DNA of 64,000 bases from Caldisericota bacterium (GCA_024655965.1 JANLFL010000005.1:1-64000), one strand, 5' to 3'; numbered from the stretch's first letter, positions 1-9,066 are shown. Notes: a model not told the origin generated them from the sequence alone. Numbers and translations: made by a program.

Positions 1-73
1 CCATAGCTCAATTGGATAGAGCGACAGACTACGGATCTGTAGGTTGCGGGTTCGACTCCTGCTGGGCGCGCCA
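1..73 (+). tRNA. tRNA-Arg (anticodon ACG), 5' end cut by the window edge
   Basis: A cloverleaf missing only about its first four bases. The anticodon stem ACAGA/TCTGT closes a 7-base loop CTACGGA, giving anticodon ACG. The T arm carries GGTTCGA, and the acceptor 3' strand TGGGCGC (63-69) is followed by a discriminator G and an encoded CCA (71-73). A T-rich run just after it (74-85) could end transcription. A34 of this tRNA is the known substrate of TadA, whose gene lies at 3549. Confidence 0.95.
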
Positions 74-137
74 TTTTTTGTTTTTTGGCCCGAATCCGGG
101 AGATCAATAGCATTCAGTCGAGGAGGAACTTTTTGTC

Positions 138-1325
138 TTGAAGAAAGAAAAAGAGGCAACTCTTCCCAGTAAGGCAATGCGATTCATCCTTCTTCTTGGG
201 CTGGTCTCCTTGTTCGCGGACATTACCTATGAAGGGGCTCGTTCGATAACTGGTCCCTACCTTTCCCTCCTGGGTGCCAGTGCTGCGGCGGTTGGTTTCG
301 TTTCAGGGCTTGGGGAATTTATCGGTTATGCCTTAAGACTATTCAGCGGATACCTTGCAGACCGGACCCGGCGGTACTGGTTAATTACCATAATTGGATA
401 TCTCCTTAACCTGATTGCTGTTCCCTTACTGGCAATTGCAGGGAGGTGGGAAATTGCCGGTTTTTTCATCGTCATGGAAAGGTTAGGCAAAGCGATCCGC
501 ACCCCTTCTCGCGATACCATGCTCTCCCATGCTACAAAACAAGTGGGAAGAGGTTGGGGCTTTGGGATTCACGAGGCAATGGATCAAATTGGGGCAATTC
601 TGGGCCCCCTTTTTACCTCACTTGTCCTTTACTTAAAACTCGGATATCGGGAAGGTTTCACTCTCCTTGCGATACCCGCAGTTTTGGCATTGGTCTGTTT
701 GATCATTTCCCGAATAAATTTCCCCCGACCCCAGGAGCTTGAGACCCAAGATTCCGACGTGAACAACAAAAAGGGAATTACGGGAATTTTCTGGATTTAC
801 AACGCCTTCATTTTTTTGACCATAATGGGGTTTGCCTCTTTTGCTTTGATCTCCTTCCATTTCAAGACCATGGGAGTCGTCCCCGATGTTCAGATCCCTC
901 TCCTTTATGCCCTGGCGATGGGAATTGATGCCATTTTCGCCCTCGTGGTAGGGCGCCTCTATGACCGGCTGGGGTTCAAAATCCTCATTTTGACACCACT
1001 TTTGAGCCTTTCCCTTCCATTTTTGGTCTTTTCCTCCTCCTATTTTCTCGCTTTGATTGGGATGATTCTCTGGGGTGCTTCCATGGGAATTCAGGAAACG
1101 ATTTTGAGGGCAGCAATCGCTGATTTGACATCCATTTCCCGTAGAGGTTTGGGTTACGGCATTTTCAACACCTCTTATGGTTTTGCGCTCCTTCTTGGAG
1201 GATCCCTGATGGGAATGCTTTACGAATTCTCCTTGAGTTATTTGTGCCTTTTTATCGTCCTGGCGCAGGCGGTCTCCATTCCCTTCCTTTGGACCATTCT
1301 AAAAAGAGCAAGGAGGGAAAATTAA
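138..1325 (+). CDS. MFS transporter
   Basis: A 395-residue integral membrane protein with about 12 hydrophobic segments in two halves joined by a hydrophilic loop near residue 200 (QELETQDSDVNNKK). The MFS loop 2-3 signature appears as GYLADRTRR at 71-79. It starts at TTG, chosen because GAGGAGG lies 11 nt upstream and no better start is near. A second MFS gene follows 9 nt downstream, so the two are probably co-transcribed. The substrate cannot be told from sequence; the N-terminal motif with DITYEG near residue 28 looks like uncharacterised prokaryotic MFS exporters. Confidence 0.85.
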   Translation: MKKEKEATLPSKAMRFILLLGLVSLFADITYEGARSITGPYLSLLGASAAAVGFVSGLGEFIGYALRLFSGYLADRTRRYWLITIIGYLLNLIAVPLLAIAGRWEIAGFFIVMERLGKAIRTPSRDTMLSHATKQVGRGWGFGIHEAMDQIGAILGPLFTSLVLYLKLGYREGFTLLAIPAVLALVCLIISRINFPRPQELETQDSDVNNKKGITGIFWIYNAFIFLTIMGFASFALISFHFKTMGVVPDVQIPLLYALAMGIDAIFALVVGRLYDRLGFKILILTPLLSLSLPFLVFSSSYFLALIGMILWGASMGIQETILRAAIADLTSISRRGLGYGIFNTSYGFALLLGGSLMGMLYEFSLSYLCLFIVLAQAVSIPFLWTILKRARREN

Positions 1326-1334
1326 GGGGCTGAC

Positions 1335-2573
1335 ATGAGCGGAATGGCAAGTTATTTTGCCAAATTCGCAAAGATTAGCAAAAATTGTCGGCTCCTTATC
1401 TATTTCTTTTTCTTCGCCAGCACCTCCAGTTCGATTATTTTTCTCCTATTAAACCTTTACCTCCTCGAAGTTGGGTTCTCCAAGGAAAATATTGCCCTCT
1501 TCAACTCTATTAATTTCTTGGGGTCGGGGTTAATGGCTATTCCCCTTGCTTTTATTCTGGAGAACGTTCCCCGGAAGCTCCCTTTTATAGGCTCCGCGTT
1601 GGTCATCAATTTAGCTTTTCTGGGGATTTGTTTTTCCCAGAACTTCACCCTTCTTGCGGTGCTTGCATTTCTGGCGGGATCTGCCAGTTCCATTTTGAAT
1701 GTTCTCGTTCTTCCCTTCCTCACAGAGAACAGCCTTCCCGAGGAAAGGGTCCATCTCTTCAGCCTTTTTTCTGCCCAGGGCTGGGCTTCATCCATGCTTG
1801 GAAGCCTCGTAGGCGGTTTTCTCCCCACTTTTGTTTCCCAAGTTCTTCATCCTCTCAATTCTTCCTGGAATTATCGAGGGAGCATTCTTCTTGCCCTTTT
1901 TATTTCCCTCCTCAGCCTCCTTTTCCTCCTTTTTATCAGGGAAAAGCCAAAGAAAAAGGGTGCTTCCATAAATCTTGAACCTGCTTTCCCTTCTGGCAAT
2001 CCACCCAAAGGAGCCATGCCAAAATTCCTTTTAATTGAGTTGATCATTTTTCTGGGGGCGGGCCTTTTTATGCCTTTTATGAATCTCTATTTTTCAACGG
2101 TCCTAAAAGTGGGATCAGGGGAAATCGGGTTAGTTTTTACCATTGCTTCCGGTGTTGCCCTCGCTGGAACCATGCTCAGCCCAATACTGGCGGAGAAGAT
2201 GGGGAAGGTAAAAGCCACCTTTCTTTGCCAGGCTTTATCAATACCCCTCCTTGTTGGTCTGGGTTTGGTTTTCAACTTTTATGCTGCCTCCGTTCTTTAC
2301 ATCTTCCGTCTAGCCTTGATGAACATGAGCAATCCCCTTCTTGACTCCCTGGGGATGGAGATCGTCCCTCCTCAAAGAAGGGCTACTTTTGCAGGAATGA
2401 TGCGTACAACCCAACCCCTTTCCTGGGCCGCAATGGGACCCCTTGCCGGAATGGTCATGGAGAGGTACGGTTTCTCCCCCCTTTTCTTTATCGCCAGCGG
2501 ACTTTATCTGATCTCCAGTTTTACCTTGCTCGGGTTTTTTGGAAAAATGGAGCAGGTTAAATCCTTCCAATAA
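1335..2573 (+). CDS. MFS transporter
   Basis: A 412-residue polytopic membrane protein with about 12 predicted spans. A TM10-11 region reads NMSNPLLDSLGMEIVPP, and the same pattern (NMSSPIQNLFNMEAVPP) recurs in the MFS gene at 49625, so these two are paralogues. The ATG is preceded by AAGGGG. It sits 9 nt after the preceding MFS gene, suggesting one operon. Substrate unknown; efflux is a guess. It ends 16 nt from the convergent CDF gene with no clear terminator hairpin between. Confidence 0.85.
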   Translation: MSGMASYFAKFAKISKNCRLLIYFFFFASTSSSIIFLLLNLYLLEVGFSKENIALFNSINFLGSGLMAIPLAFILENVPRKLPFIGSALVINLAFLGICFSQNFTLLAVLAFLAGSASSILNVLVLPFLTENSLPEERVHLFSLFSAQGWASSMLGSLVGGFLPTFVSQVLHPLNSSWNYRGSILLALFISLLSLLFLLFIREKPKKKGASINLEPAFPSGNPPKGAMPKFLLIELIIFLGAGLFMPFMNLYFSTVLKVGSGEIGLVFTIASGVALAGTMLSPILAEKMGKVKATFLCQALSIPLLVGLGLVFNFYAASVLYIFRLALMNMSNPLLDSLGMEIVPPQRRATFAGMMRTTQPLSWAAMGPLAGMVMERYGFSPLFFIASGLYLISSFTLLGFFGKMEQVKSFQ

Positions 2574-2589
2574 GACAGGCAATTCCCTT

Positions 2590-3510
2590 TTATTTTGATA
2601 GACAGCTTCCGTTAGGGCAGGAACCGCATTCTACCTGGAAGGTGGGGTGGGTTACGAGAAATTTTTCCTTGAGATCCGTGGAAAGGTTCTTGATCAGCTT
2701 TCCAGACTCGCTCAAAAGTTGATCCTCTACCACAATGTGGGCGCTTAAAGCCCTGTTCCTTGTGGAAATGGACCATACGTGGAGATGGTGAATTCCCTTC
2801 ACTCCGGGATAACCCTTGATGAACTCCTCAATTTCTTTTAAATTCAGGTCTTTGGGAACACCTTCGTTCAGAATGTTAAGGCTATCTTTCAAAACCCTGC
2901 TTGCTGAGAACAGGATGAGAAGACCTATCAAGAGGGAGAATGCCGGATCGAGGAAGTTCCAGCCAAATAGAGTGATTAATGCCCCGGCAATGACTATCCC
3001 CAATGACTGTCCAGCGTCGAGCATCAGGTGAAGAAAAGCGCTTTTAATGTTCAAGCTATCTTTTGACTCCCGGTTCAAAAGCAGTGCGGAAATGAAATTG
3101 GCCAAAAATGACCCCCCGGCGATTAACATGATCCAGGAACCTTCCAACGGGCGGGGGGAGAAGAGCGAAACTCCCGCTTTGTACATGATGTAAAGGGATA
3201 TTCCTAAAAGGGAAACTGAGTTTACCGTGGCGATTAAAATTTCCACCCTCCCATACCCGTAAGTTTTAACTTGATTGGGTTTCCAGCGAAGGGATCTCTC
3301 TCCAACAAGGCTTAAAAGGAGGGAGAAGAGGTCAACAAGGTTATGCAAAGCGTCAGAAATTAAAGCCAGACTTCCCAGAAGTATTCCTCCCGCGACCTCT
3401 GCCAGCGGAATGAGCCCGTTGAGGACGATGGCTACCCAGAGTTTTTTCTCAAGGTGACTGTGTCTTTCCAAAAGAACTCGCTTTCTTTTTTCAGGGTTAA
3501 AAACTATCAT
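2590..3510 (-). CDS. Cation diffusion facilitator (CzcD-like zinc exporter)
   Basis: A 306-residue CDF protein. Six membrane spans contain the two metal-site motifs typical of the family: HNLVD (56-60) in TM2 and HLMLD (161-165) in TM5. A cytoplasmic C-terminal domain carries LHVWSIS, as in CDF proteins that dimerise and sense metal. Known family role: proton-coupled efflux of Zn2+ and related divalent cations. Unusual is a C-terminal tail with three cysteines in CGSCPNGSC that could bind metal. SD AGGT lies just before the ATG. Divergently placed from tadA. Confidence 0.9.
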   Translation of the reverse strand: MIVFNPEKRKRVLLERHSHLEKKLWVAIVLNGLIPLAEVAGGILLGSLALISDALHNLVDLFSLLLSLVGERSLRWKPNQVKTYGYGRVEILIATVNSVSLLGISLYIMYKAGVSLFSPRPLEGSWIMLIAGGSFLANFISALLLNRESKDSLNIKSAFLHLMLDAGQSLGIVIAGALITLFGWNFLDPAFSLLIGLLILFSASRVLKDSLNILNEGVPKDLNLKEIEEFIKGYPGVKGIHHLHVWSISTRNRALSAHIVVEDQLLSESGKLIKNLSTDLKEKFLVTHPTFQVECGSCPNGSCLSK

Positions 3511-3548
3511 ATTTTATTACCTGAATTCATTTTTAATAAAGGTGTTTC

Positions 3549-4007
3549 GTGAGAGAAGCCCAGGATTCTTATTTCATGAAACTGGCCATTCGTGAAGCCA
3601 GAAAGTCCCTTCCGGAAGACGTGCCGGTGGGTGCGATTATTGTCCGTGAAGGGAAGGTGATTTCCCGGGGGCACAATCAAAAGGAAAGAAGAAAAGACCC
3701 CACCCTCCATGCGGAGATCGTGGCTTTAAAAGGGGCTTCCAGGAAGCTCGGTTCCTGGTATCTTACCGATTGTCTTCTGTATGTGACCCTTGAGCCCTGC
3801 CCAATGTGTGCCGGGGCTTTGATTCAGGCCAGGATTAAAGAGGTGATATTCGGGGCATTCGATCCAAAAGGAGGGGCCTTGGGCAGTGTGGTAAATTTAA
3901 GCAAAGATGGGCTTTTCAATCACTGGTTTCCTTTTCGGGGGGGAGTGGAAGGGGAGGCCTGTGGTAAGCTTATAAGTGATTTTTTCAAAGCGAGGAGAGG
4001 TGGCTGA
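3549..4007 (+). CDS. tadA: tRNA-specific adenosine deaminase TadA
   Basis: A 152-residue zinc deaminase that converts A34 to inosine in tRNA-Arg(ACG). The catalytic HAE is at 54-56 and the zinc cysteines are in PCPMCAG (C84, C87). Start is GTG, with AAAGGTG close upstream. The last five codons (ARRGG) and the stop lie inside the tRNA-Ser gene, so the two genes overlap by 14 nt, the stop falling in the D arm. The substrate tRNA-Arg(ACG) is encoded at the left edge of the window. Confidence 0.95.
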   Translation: MREAQDSYFMKLAIREARKSLPEDVPVGAIIVREGKVISRGHNQKERRKDPTLHAEIVALKGASRKLGSWYLTDCLLYVTLEPCPMCAGALIQARIKEVIFGAFDPKGGALGSVVNLSKDGLFNHWFPFRGGVEGEACGKLISDFFKARRGG

Positions 4008-4085
4008 GCGGTTGAAAGCGGCGGTCTCGAAAACCGCTAAGCCTCGTTCGGGGCTTCGTGGGTTCGAATCCCACCCTCTCCGCCA
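3994..4085 (+). tRNA. tRNA-Ser (anticodon CGA)
   Basis: A 92-nt type II tRNA. Acceptor GGAGAGG (3994-4000) pairs with CCTCTCC (4075-4081), then discriminator G and encoded CCA. The anticodon stem GCGGT/ACCGC closes loop CTCGAAA, giving CGA. A long variable arm (GCCTCG..CGGGGC region) is typical of tRNA-Ser. The 5' 14 nt are shared with the end of tadA. Confidence 0.96.
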
Positions 4086-4129
4086 AATGAATATTCTTTA
4101 ATAATCTAAAAGGGAAAGGAAAATAATAG

Positions 4130-4158
4130 AAAAGGCGCCCACTGCTCGGGCGCCTTTT
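4130..4158 (+). terminator. Rho-independent terminator hairpin
   Basis: AAAAGGCGCCC (4130-4140) pairs with GGGCGCCTTTT (4148-4158) around a 7-nt loop. The A-rich 5' arm and T-rich 3' arm give an intrinsic terminator readable in both directions. It closes the tadA/tRNA-Ser unit before the liv operon. Confidence 0.85.
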
Positions 4159-4273
4159 CGGGGAAAGGGAGGAGGGTTGGGACAAGGAGGTTTTCTTATT
4201 CCAAACTATTAGACGAAAATTTTTCTGGGAAAGTTCGGGAAGGAAAATTTTTTAAAAATTTTTTTCCAGGAAA

Positions 4274-4303
4274 TTGACAATTCTCACCTCTTCCGTTTAA
4301 TAT
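4274..4303 (+). promoter_or_regulatory. Sigma-70 type promoter of the liv operon
   Basis: TTGACA (4274-4279), 18-nt spacer, TAATAT (4298-4303). The region is AT-rich and lies between the terminator at 4130 and the ATG at 4337. An AAAGGAGG Shine-Dalgarno follows at about 4317-4324. The rest of 4159-4273 shows nothing that I recognise. Confidence 0.7.
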
Positions 4304-4336
4304 TTTTTATCCTTTCAAAGGAGGTTAGGTTAAGGG

Positions 4337-5521
4337 ATGAGGGAAAGAATTAAATTTTGGTCTGCACTGGTTTCAGTCTTAGCCATCCTCGCAATGGTCG
4401 CGGGTTGTGCAGGTCCGTCCACTCCATCTGGCTCCCCAACGGCCACCACATCAACCCCCCCACCGGCAAAAGAGATTGTTATTGGCGTCGTCGCCCCACT
4501 CACCGGAGAAGCCGCTACTTTCGGAAAGTCAACCCAGCAGGGTGCTCAGCTTGCTGCGGACGAATGGAACGCAAAGGGTGGTCTCCTCGGTGGGAAGATT
4601 AAACTGGTCGTGGCTGATGACAAGGGGGATCCCACAGAGGCTGCTGCTGCATTCACAAGGCTCATCGAACAGGATAAGGTGGTCGCCATCGTAGGTACCG
4701 TCATGTCCAAGTGTTCCCTTGCAGGGGCTCCTATTTGCCAAGCAAAGAAGATCCCCATGATCTCCCCCACCTCCACTAACCCCAAGGTCACAGAGGTAGG
4801 GGATTTCATCTTCAGGGCTTGCTTTATCGATCCCTTCCAGGGGACAGTGGGCGCAAAATTCGCCTTTGACAATCTTGGAGTGAGAAAGGCCGCCTGCATT
4901 TTCGACGTGGGGAACGATTACACCAAAGGACTTTCCGAGTTCTTCCGTGACAAATTCATCGAACTTGGAGGGGAAATTGTTGGCTTCGAGGCTCACCCAA
5001 CGGGAACAACCGATTTCAACGCCCAGCTTACTAAGATGATCTCCGCCGGACCTGAACTGATCTACATTTCCGATTACTACAACGATGCTGGTTTAATCAT
5101 GAAGCAGGCGCGGGCTCTTGGATTCAAGGGCTATTTCTTGGGCGGTGACGGTTGGGATTCCCCGGACCTTGTGAAGATCGGTGGGGATGCCGTCGAGGGT
5201 GGATTCTTCACCAATCACTTCTCCAAGGATGACCCCAGGCCAGAGGTTCAGAACCTGGTCAAGGCCTACACGGAAAAATTCGGGGAGCCCCCGGATGCCC
5301 TTGCTGCACTCGCTTATGACGCAGCAAATCTTCTCTTCGATGCCATCAACCGCGCAGGGACCACCGATGGCCCTGCGGTAAGGGATGCCATGAAAGCGGC
5401 CAATTTCAAAGCCGTTTCGGGACAGATCACCTTTGACGCAAACAGAAACCCTGTTAAAGCTGCCGTAATTATCGAGATGAAGAATGGTCAACAGGTCTAC
5501 AAGGCAACCGTTCAGCCATAA
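4337..5521 (+). CDS. livJ: Branched-chain amino acid ABC transporter, substrate-binding lipoprotein
   Basis: A 394-residue type I periplasmic-binding-type protein. The lipoprotein signal ends in AMVAGC, with the lipidated Cys at 24, followed by a Ser/Thr/Pro-rich linker and the mature domain starting at EIVIGVVAPLTGEAA. GTVMSKCSLAGAP is the family's ligand-loop region. The known role of this family is capture of Leu/Ile/Val, though HAAT-family members also bind urea, amides or aromatic acids. It leads a five-gene operon with all components; a strong hairpin separates it from livH. Confidence 0.9.
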   Translation: MRERIKFWSALVSVLAILAMVAGCAGPSTPSGSPTATTSTPPPAKEIVIGVVAPLTGEAATFGKSTQQGAQLAADEWNAKGGLLGGKIKLVVADDKGDPTEAAAAFTRLIEQDKVVAIVGTVMSKCSLAGAPICQAKKIPMISPTSTNPKVTEVGDFIFRACFIDPFQGTVGAKFAFDNLGVRKAACIFDVGNDYTKGLSEFFRDKFIELGGEIVGFEAHPTGTTDFNAQLTKMISAGPELIYISDYYNDAGLIMKQARALGFKGYFLGGDGWDSPDLVKIGGDAVEGGFFTNHFSKDDPRPEVQNLVKAYTEKFGEPPDALAALAYDAANLLFDAINRAGTTDGPAVRDAMKAANFKAVSGQITFDANRNPVKAAVIIEMKNGQQVYKATVQP

Positions 5522-5566
5522 ACCGCTTTTTAAACCGCAGGTCTACTTTTAAAAGGCTCTATTCGC

Positions 5567-5598
5567 GGGATGCCGGGGAGACTTTTCCCCGGCATCCC
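5567..5598 (+). other. Intercistronic stem-loop between livJ and livH
   Basis: A perfect 13-bp stem: GGGATGCCGGGGA (5567-5579) pairs with TCCCCGGCATCCC (5586-5598) around a 6-nt loop. No T-run follows, so it is not a standard terminator. In other transporter operons such hairpins protect the upstream binding-protein mRNA or partly attenuate downstream genes; that role here is inference. Confidence 0.8.
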
Positions 5599-5618
5599 TG
5601 GTTAAAGGAGGTGACTTT

Positions 5619-6545
5619 GTGGATTTAAGCACGGTCTTCAATTTTCAGCAGCTGGTAAACGGCCTCCAATTGGGCGCGATTTATGCCCTTATTGCCTTGG
5701 GCTATACCATGGTTTACGGTATTATCCGCTTAATCAATTTTGCCCACGGCGACTTTTACATGATCGGGGCATACAGCATATATTTCTTCGGAGTTTACTT
5801 CCTCGCTTCCCGGACCGGTTTGCACCCGATTATTGTTTTCTTGATCTGTGTTATTATTTCCATGGCTGCCGGGGCTTTAATCGCCGTCCTTGCAAACCAG
5901 ATTGCCTATAAGCCCCTCCGTTACCGGCCAAGACTTTCCGCCTTGATTACTGCAGTGGGAGTCTCCATGTTTTTGGAATATCTTTTTTCCTCCCTTCCCT
6001 TCATTGGTCCCTCCTATCTCGCCTTCCCTAATGACGCGGTTATTCCTCGCACTGAATACCTCGTGGGCGGGATTCACCTCAACAATTACCAGATAATCGA
6101 CTTAGGAGTGGCCATCCTTCTTATGGCCTTTTTGACCTGGTTTGTGAGGGGAACAATGACGGGAAAGGCAATGAGGGCAGTCTCTCTGGATAAGGATGCT
6201 TCAAAACTGATGGGAATCGATATTGAAAAGATCATCACCATCACCTTCCTCATCGGGGGAGCCTTTGCCGGGGTCGCGGGCTTGCTTGCGGGGATCACTT
6301 ATCCCAGGATTAACCCTTACATGGGCATTCTACCGGGATTGAAAGCTTTCGTGGCTGCAGTGCTTGGAGGAATCGGGATTATTCCCGGAGCGATGCTTGG
6401 AGCCTTCCTTTTGGGAATTGCGGAAGTCTTCGCTACCAGTTTTAACTCCCTTTTGGGAGAGGGGATAGCTTTTGCCATATTGATCCTGGTTTTGATCTTC
6501 CGGCCACAGGGCTTGCTGGGTGAAAAGACAGCGGAGAAGGTGTAG
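5619..6545 (+). CDS. livH: Branched-chain amino acid ABC transporter permease LivH
   Basis: A 308-residue inner-membrane permease with about 8 spans. The family's N-terminal signature is clear: QLGAIYALIALGYTMVYG, then INFAHGDFYMIGAY. The cytoplasmic coupling region near residue 195 reads MRAVSLDKDASKLMGI. Start is GTG after AAAGGAGGTG. Pairs with LivM to form the translocation channel. Confidence 0.94.
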   Translation: MDLSTVFNFQQLVNGLQLGAIYALIALGYTMVYGIIRLINFAHGDFYMIGAYSIYFFGVYFLASRTGLHPIIVFLICVIISMAAGALIAVLANQIAYKPLRYRPRLSALITAVGVSMFLEYLFSSLPFIGPSYLAFPNDAVIPRTEYLVGGIHLNNYQIIDLGVAILLMAFLTWFVRGTMTGKAMRAVSLDKDASKLMGIDIEKIITITFLIGGAFAGVAGLLAGITYPRINPYMGILPGLKAFVAAVLGGIGIIPGAMLGAFLLGIAEVFATSFNSLLGEGIAFAILILVLIFRPQGLLGEKTAEKV

Positions 6546-6552
6546 GTGCGAC

Positions 6553-7578
6553 ATGAAAATTCCCAATTTCCTTAAAAAAAGCACAGTACAATTCCTGCTC
6601 TATTCCTTGATTTTTTATCTGGTGATCTTCCTTTTGAACCAGTGGAATGTTTTAAGCGGTTATCCTCTTTTGATCATCGAGATTTCCTTGATCTACGTAA
6701 TTCTGGCCACCAGCTTGAACCTGATAAACGGTTTCACAGGACAATTCTCCATCGGTCACATGGGGTTTGCCGCTGTAGGCGCTTACGTCTCAGGAACCCT
6801 AACCACCCTGATCTGGAAACTAAGCGTTGACCAGCCCATTTATCAAACCCTTCCCCTCTTTGTAATCGCTTTGCTTCTTGGAGGGGTTGCCGCGGCTTTG
6901 ATCGGTTTTCTCATCGGTCTTCCCACCTTGAGATTACGGGGGGACTACCTGGCAATCGTCACCTTGGGATTTGGAGAAATTATCCGTACGATCATCAACA
7001 ATATTGATTATGTGGGCGGTCCCAGAGGTCTCTTGGGGATTCCCCAATTATCCAACTTCACCTTGATCTGCATTTTCACCTTTCTCACCCTTTACGTCCT
7101 TCGGGGAATTATTTTTTCCAGTCACGGAAGGGCATTCATCTCGGTTAGGGAAGATGAAGTGGCCTCCGAACTTGTGGGGATTAACACCACCAAATACAAG
7201 GTCCTCGCCTTCACTATCGGGGCGTTCTTCGCGGGAATCGCTGGAGGGCTTCTCTGCCACCTGATCCAGATTGCCCACCCAACGCAATTTGGTTTTCTTC
7301 CCTCCTTCATGGTCCTCGTCATTGTTTACCTCGGGGGAATGGGCAGCTTGACCGGGTCGGTGATCGCCGCTTTCCTTCTGACGATTTTGGAAAAATACCT
7401 TTTACCCATCGGACTTCAAGCCTTGAGCGCTTGGACCCAACCTACTTTCGGCTTCCAGGTGGGAGTTGAATGGCGAATGGTGATCTACGCCCTACTTTTG
7501 ATCGTCATGATGCTCTTCCGCCCCGAGGGAATAATGGGGATGAAGGAAGCCCGATTCATGGTTCCGGAGGAACACTGA
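6553..7578 (+). CDS. livM: Branched-chain amino acid ABC transporter permease LivM
   Basis: A 341-residue permease. Signature GFTGQFSIGHMGFAAVGAY lies in the first third, and the coupling loop SVREDEVASELVGI near the middle. I chose the ATG at 6553 rather than the in-frame GTG at 6520, because the shorter form starts just after livH (which ends at 6545) and avoids a highly basic non-family extension. About 9-10 hydrophobic segments. Forms the pore with LivH. Confidence 0.92.
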   Translation: MKIPNFLKKSTVQFLLYSLIFYLVIFLLNQWNVLSGYPLLIIEISLIYVILATSLNLINGFTGQFSIGHMGFAAVGAYVSGTLTTLIWKLSVDQPIYQTLPLFVIALLLGGVAAALIGFLIGLPTLRLRGDYLAIVTLGFGEIIRTIINNIDYVGGPRGLLGIPQLSNFTLICIFTFLTLYVLRGIIFSSHGRAFISVREDEVASELVGINTTKYKVLAFTIGAFFAGIAGGLLCHLIQIAHPTQFGFLPSFMVLVIVYLGGMGSLTGSVIAAFLLTILEKYLLPIGLQALSAWTQPTFGFQVGVEWRMVIYALLLIVMMLFRPEGIMGMKEARFMVPEEH

Positions 7579-7579
7579 A

Positions 7580-8356
7580 ATGACCGACTCTGTCTTGTCT
7601 GTTCAAAGCCTGACTCATTTCTTCGGGGGCCTTAAAGCTGTTTCCAATTTTGAAATGGAACTCCCCCAAGGAGTTATATGGGGAATCATTGGTCCAAACG
7701 GTGCGGGAAAGACCACGGTATTCAACCTAATTACCGGGGTCTACAAGCCTTCCCAGGGAAAGATCATTTTTTTGGAAGAAGATATCACGAATTTGAAACC
7801 TCACAGCATCATCCAGAAAGGGATCGCCCGCACTTTTCAGAACATCCGGCTCTTCGGCAACGTGACAGTTCTGGATAACGTTAGGATAGGGCTTCACCCC
7901 CGTTACAACTCTTCAATCTGGGAGGCGATCCTCCGTTCGGGGAGATTCCGAAAAGAGGAAAAGAGGGTGAGAGACGAGGCGATGAGTCTCCTCGAGCACT
8001 TCAATTTGACCTCCAGGTGGAATGAGAAAGCCCGGAACCTTCCATACGGAGAGCAGAGGAGGCTTGAAATTGCCAGAGCTTTAGCCACCAAGCCGAAACT
8101 CCTGCTGCTCGATGAACCAGCTGCGGGAATGAACCCCAAAGAGGTGGATTCCCTGATGGACCTAATCTATAAAATCCGGAGCGAATTTAACCTGACGGTT
8201 CTTTTAATCGAGCACCAGATGAGGTTCGTGATGAGGATTTGTGAGCATATCAAAGTGATGGACTTCGGGGAGACGATCGCCGAAGGGCCCCCTGTGGAAA
8301 TCCAGAATAACCCCCAGGTGATCGAGGCCTATTTGGGAAAGGGAGGGATACACTGA
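7580..8356 (+). CDS. livG: Branched-chain amino acid ABC transporter ATP-binding protein LivG
   Basis: A 258-residue ABC ATPase. Walker [10 protein letters not shown] at 38-46; [12 protein letters not shown] holds the Q-loop; the signature motif is [15 protein letters not shown], a normal LivG variant of LSGGQ; Walker B is [13 protein letters not shown]; the switch histidine is in LIEHQM. The ATG lies 1 nt after the livM stop and the stop overlaps livF by 1 nt, indicating translational coupling. Confidence 0.95.
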   Translation: MTDSVLSVQSLTHFFGGLKAVSNFEMELPQGVIWGIIGPNGAGKTTVFNLITGVYKPSQGKIIFLEEDITNLKPHSIIQKGIARTFQNIRLFGNVTVLDNVRIGLHPRYNSSIWEAILRSGRFRKEEKRVRDEAMSLLEHFNLTSRWNEKARNLPYGEQRRLEIARALATKPKLLLLDEPAAGMNPKEVDSLMDLIYKIRSEFNLTVLLIEHQMRFVMRICEHIKVMDFGETIAEGPPVEIQNNPQVIEAYLGKGGIH

Positions 8357-9066
8357 TGTTCGCTTTGGAAATTCAAGATCTTCACGTCTCATATGGGGGT
8401 ATCCGAGCCCTAAAAGGAATTAGTTTCAAAGTTGAGCCCGGAAAGATCGTGACAATCATAGGAGCAAATGGAGCGGGAAAATCCACTACTTTGAGGGCAA
8501 TTTCCGGGCTTGTCCCCAAACAAAATGGGAAAGTGGTCCTTTACGGGGAGGACATTACCAATACCCCCGCTCATAGAATTGTGGCCATGGGCGTTTCCCA
8601 TGTTCCTGAAGGCCGGAGGGTTTTCTCCACCCTTACTGTCCTTGAGAACCTGGAGATCGCGACTTACACCAGGAAGGATTCCAAAAGTTTTTCCGAATCC
8701 CTGGAAGTTGTTTTTTCTCTTTTTCCCCGCTTGAAAGAGCGGAGAAAACAGCTCGCCGGCACCCTTTCTGGAGGGGAACAGCAAATGCTGGCCGTGGCCC
8801 GGGGTTTGATGACGGGGGGAAAGCTCATGCTTCTCGATGAACCTTCCATGGGGCTAGCGCCTGTTCTGGTGGATGAGATTTTCAATACCATTAATAAAAT
8901 TAACCAGATGGGGACCACCATTCTGCTCGTGGAACAGAATGCTCGAATGGCCTTGGAAAATTCCCATTATGCTTATGTTCTTGAAGTTGGAAACATCGTT
9001 CTTGAAGGTCCAAGCAGCGAAGTAAAGGAGAATTCCAAGGTCAAGGAGGCTTATTTAGGAGGGTAA
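8356..9066 (+). CDS. livF: Branched-chain amino acid ABC transporter ATP-binding protein LivF
   Basis: A 236-residue ABC ATPase, the second nucleotide-binding subunit of the transporter. Walker A GANGAGKST at 36-44, VPEGRRVFSTLTVLENL typical of LivF, signature LSGGEQQMLAVARGL, Walker B LMLLDEPSMGLAP, switch region LLVEQNA. Last gene of the operon; the convergent mogA ends 13 nt downstream. A short imperfect inverted repeat GGGTAAT/ATTATCC follows the stop. Confidence 0.95.
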   Translation: MFALEIQDLHVSYGGIRALKGISFKVEPGKIVTIIGANGAGKSTTLRAISGLVPKQNGKVVLYGEDITNTPAHRIVAMGVSHVPEGRRVFSTLTVLENLEIATYTRKDSKSFSESLEVVFSLFPRLKERRKQLAGTLSGGEQQMLAVARGLMTGGKLMLLDEPSMGLAPVLVDEIFNTINKINQMGTTILLVEQNARMALENSHYAYVLEVGNIVLEGPSSEVKENSKVKEAYLGG

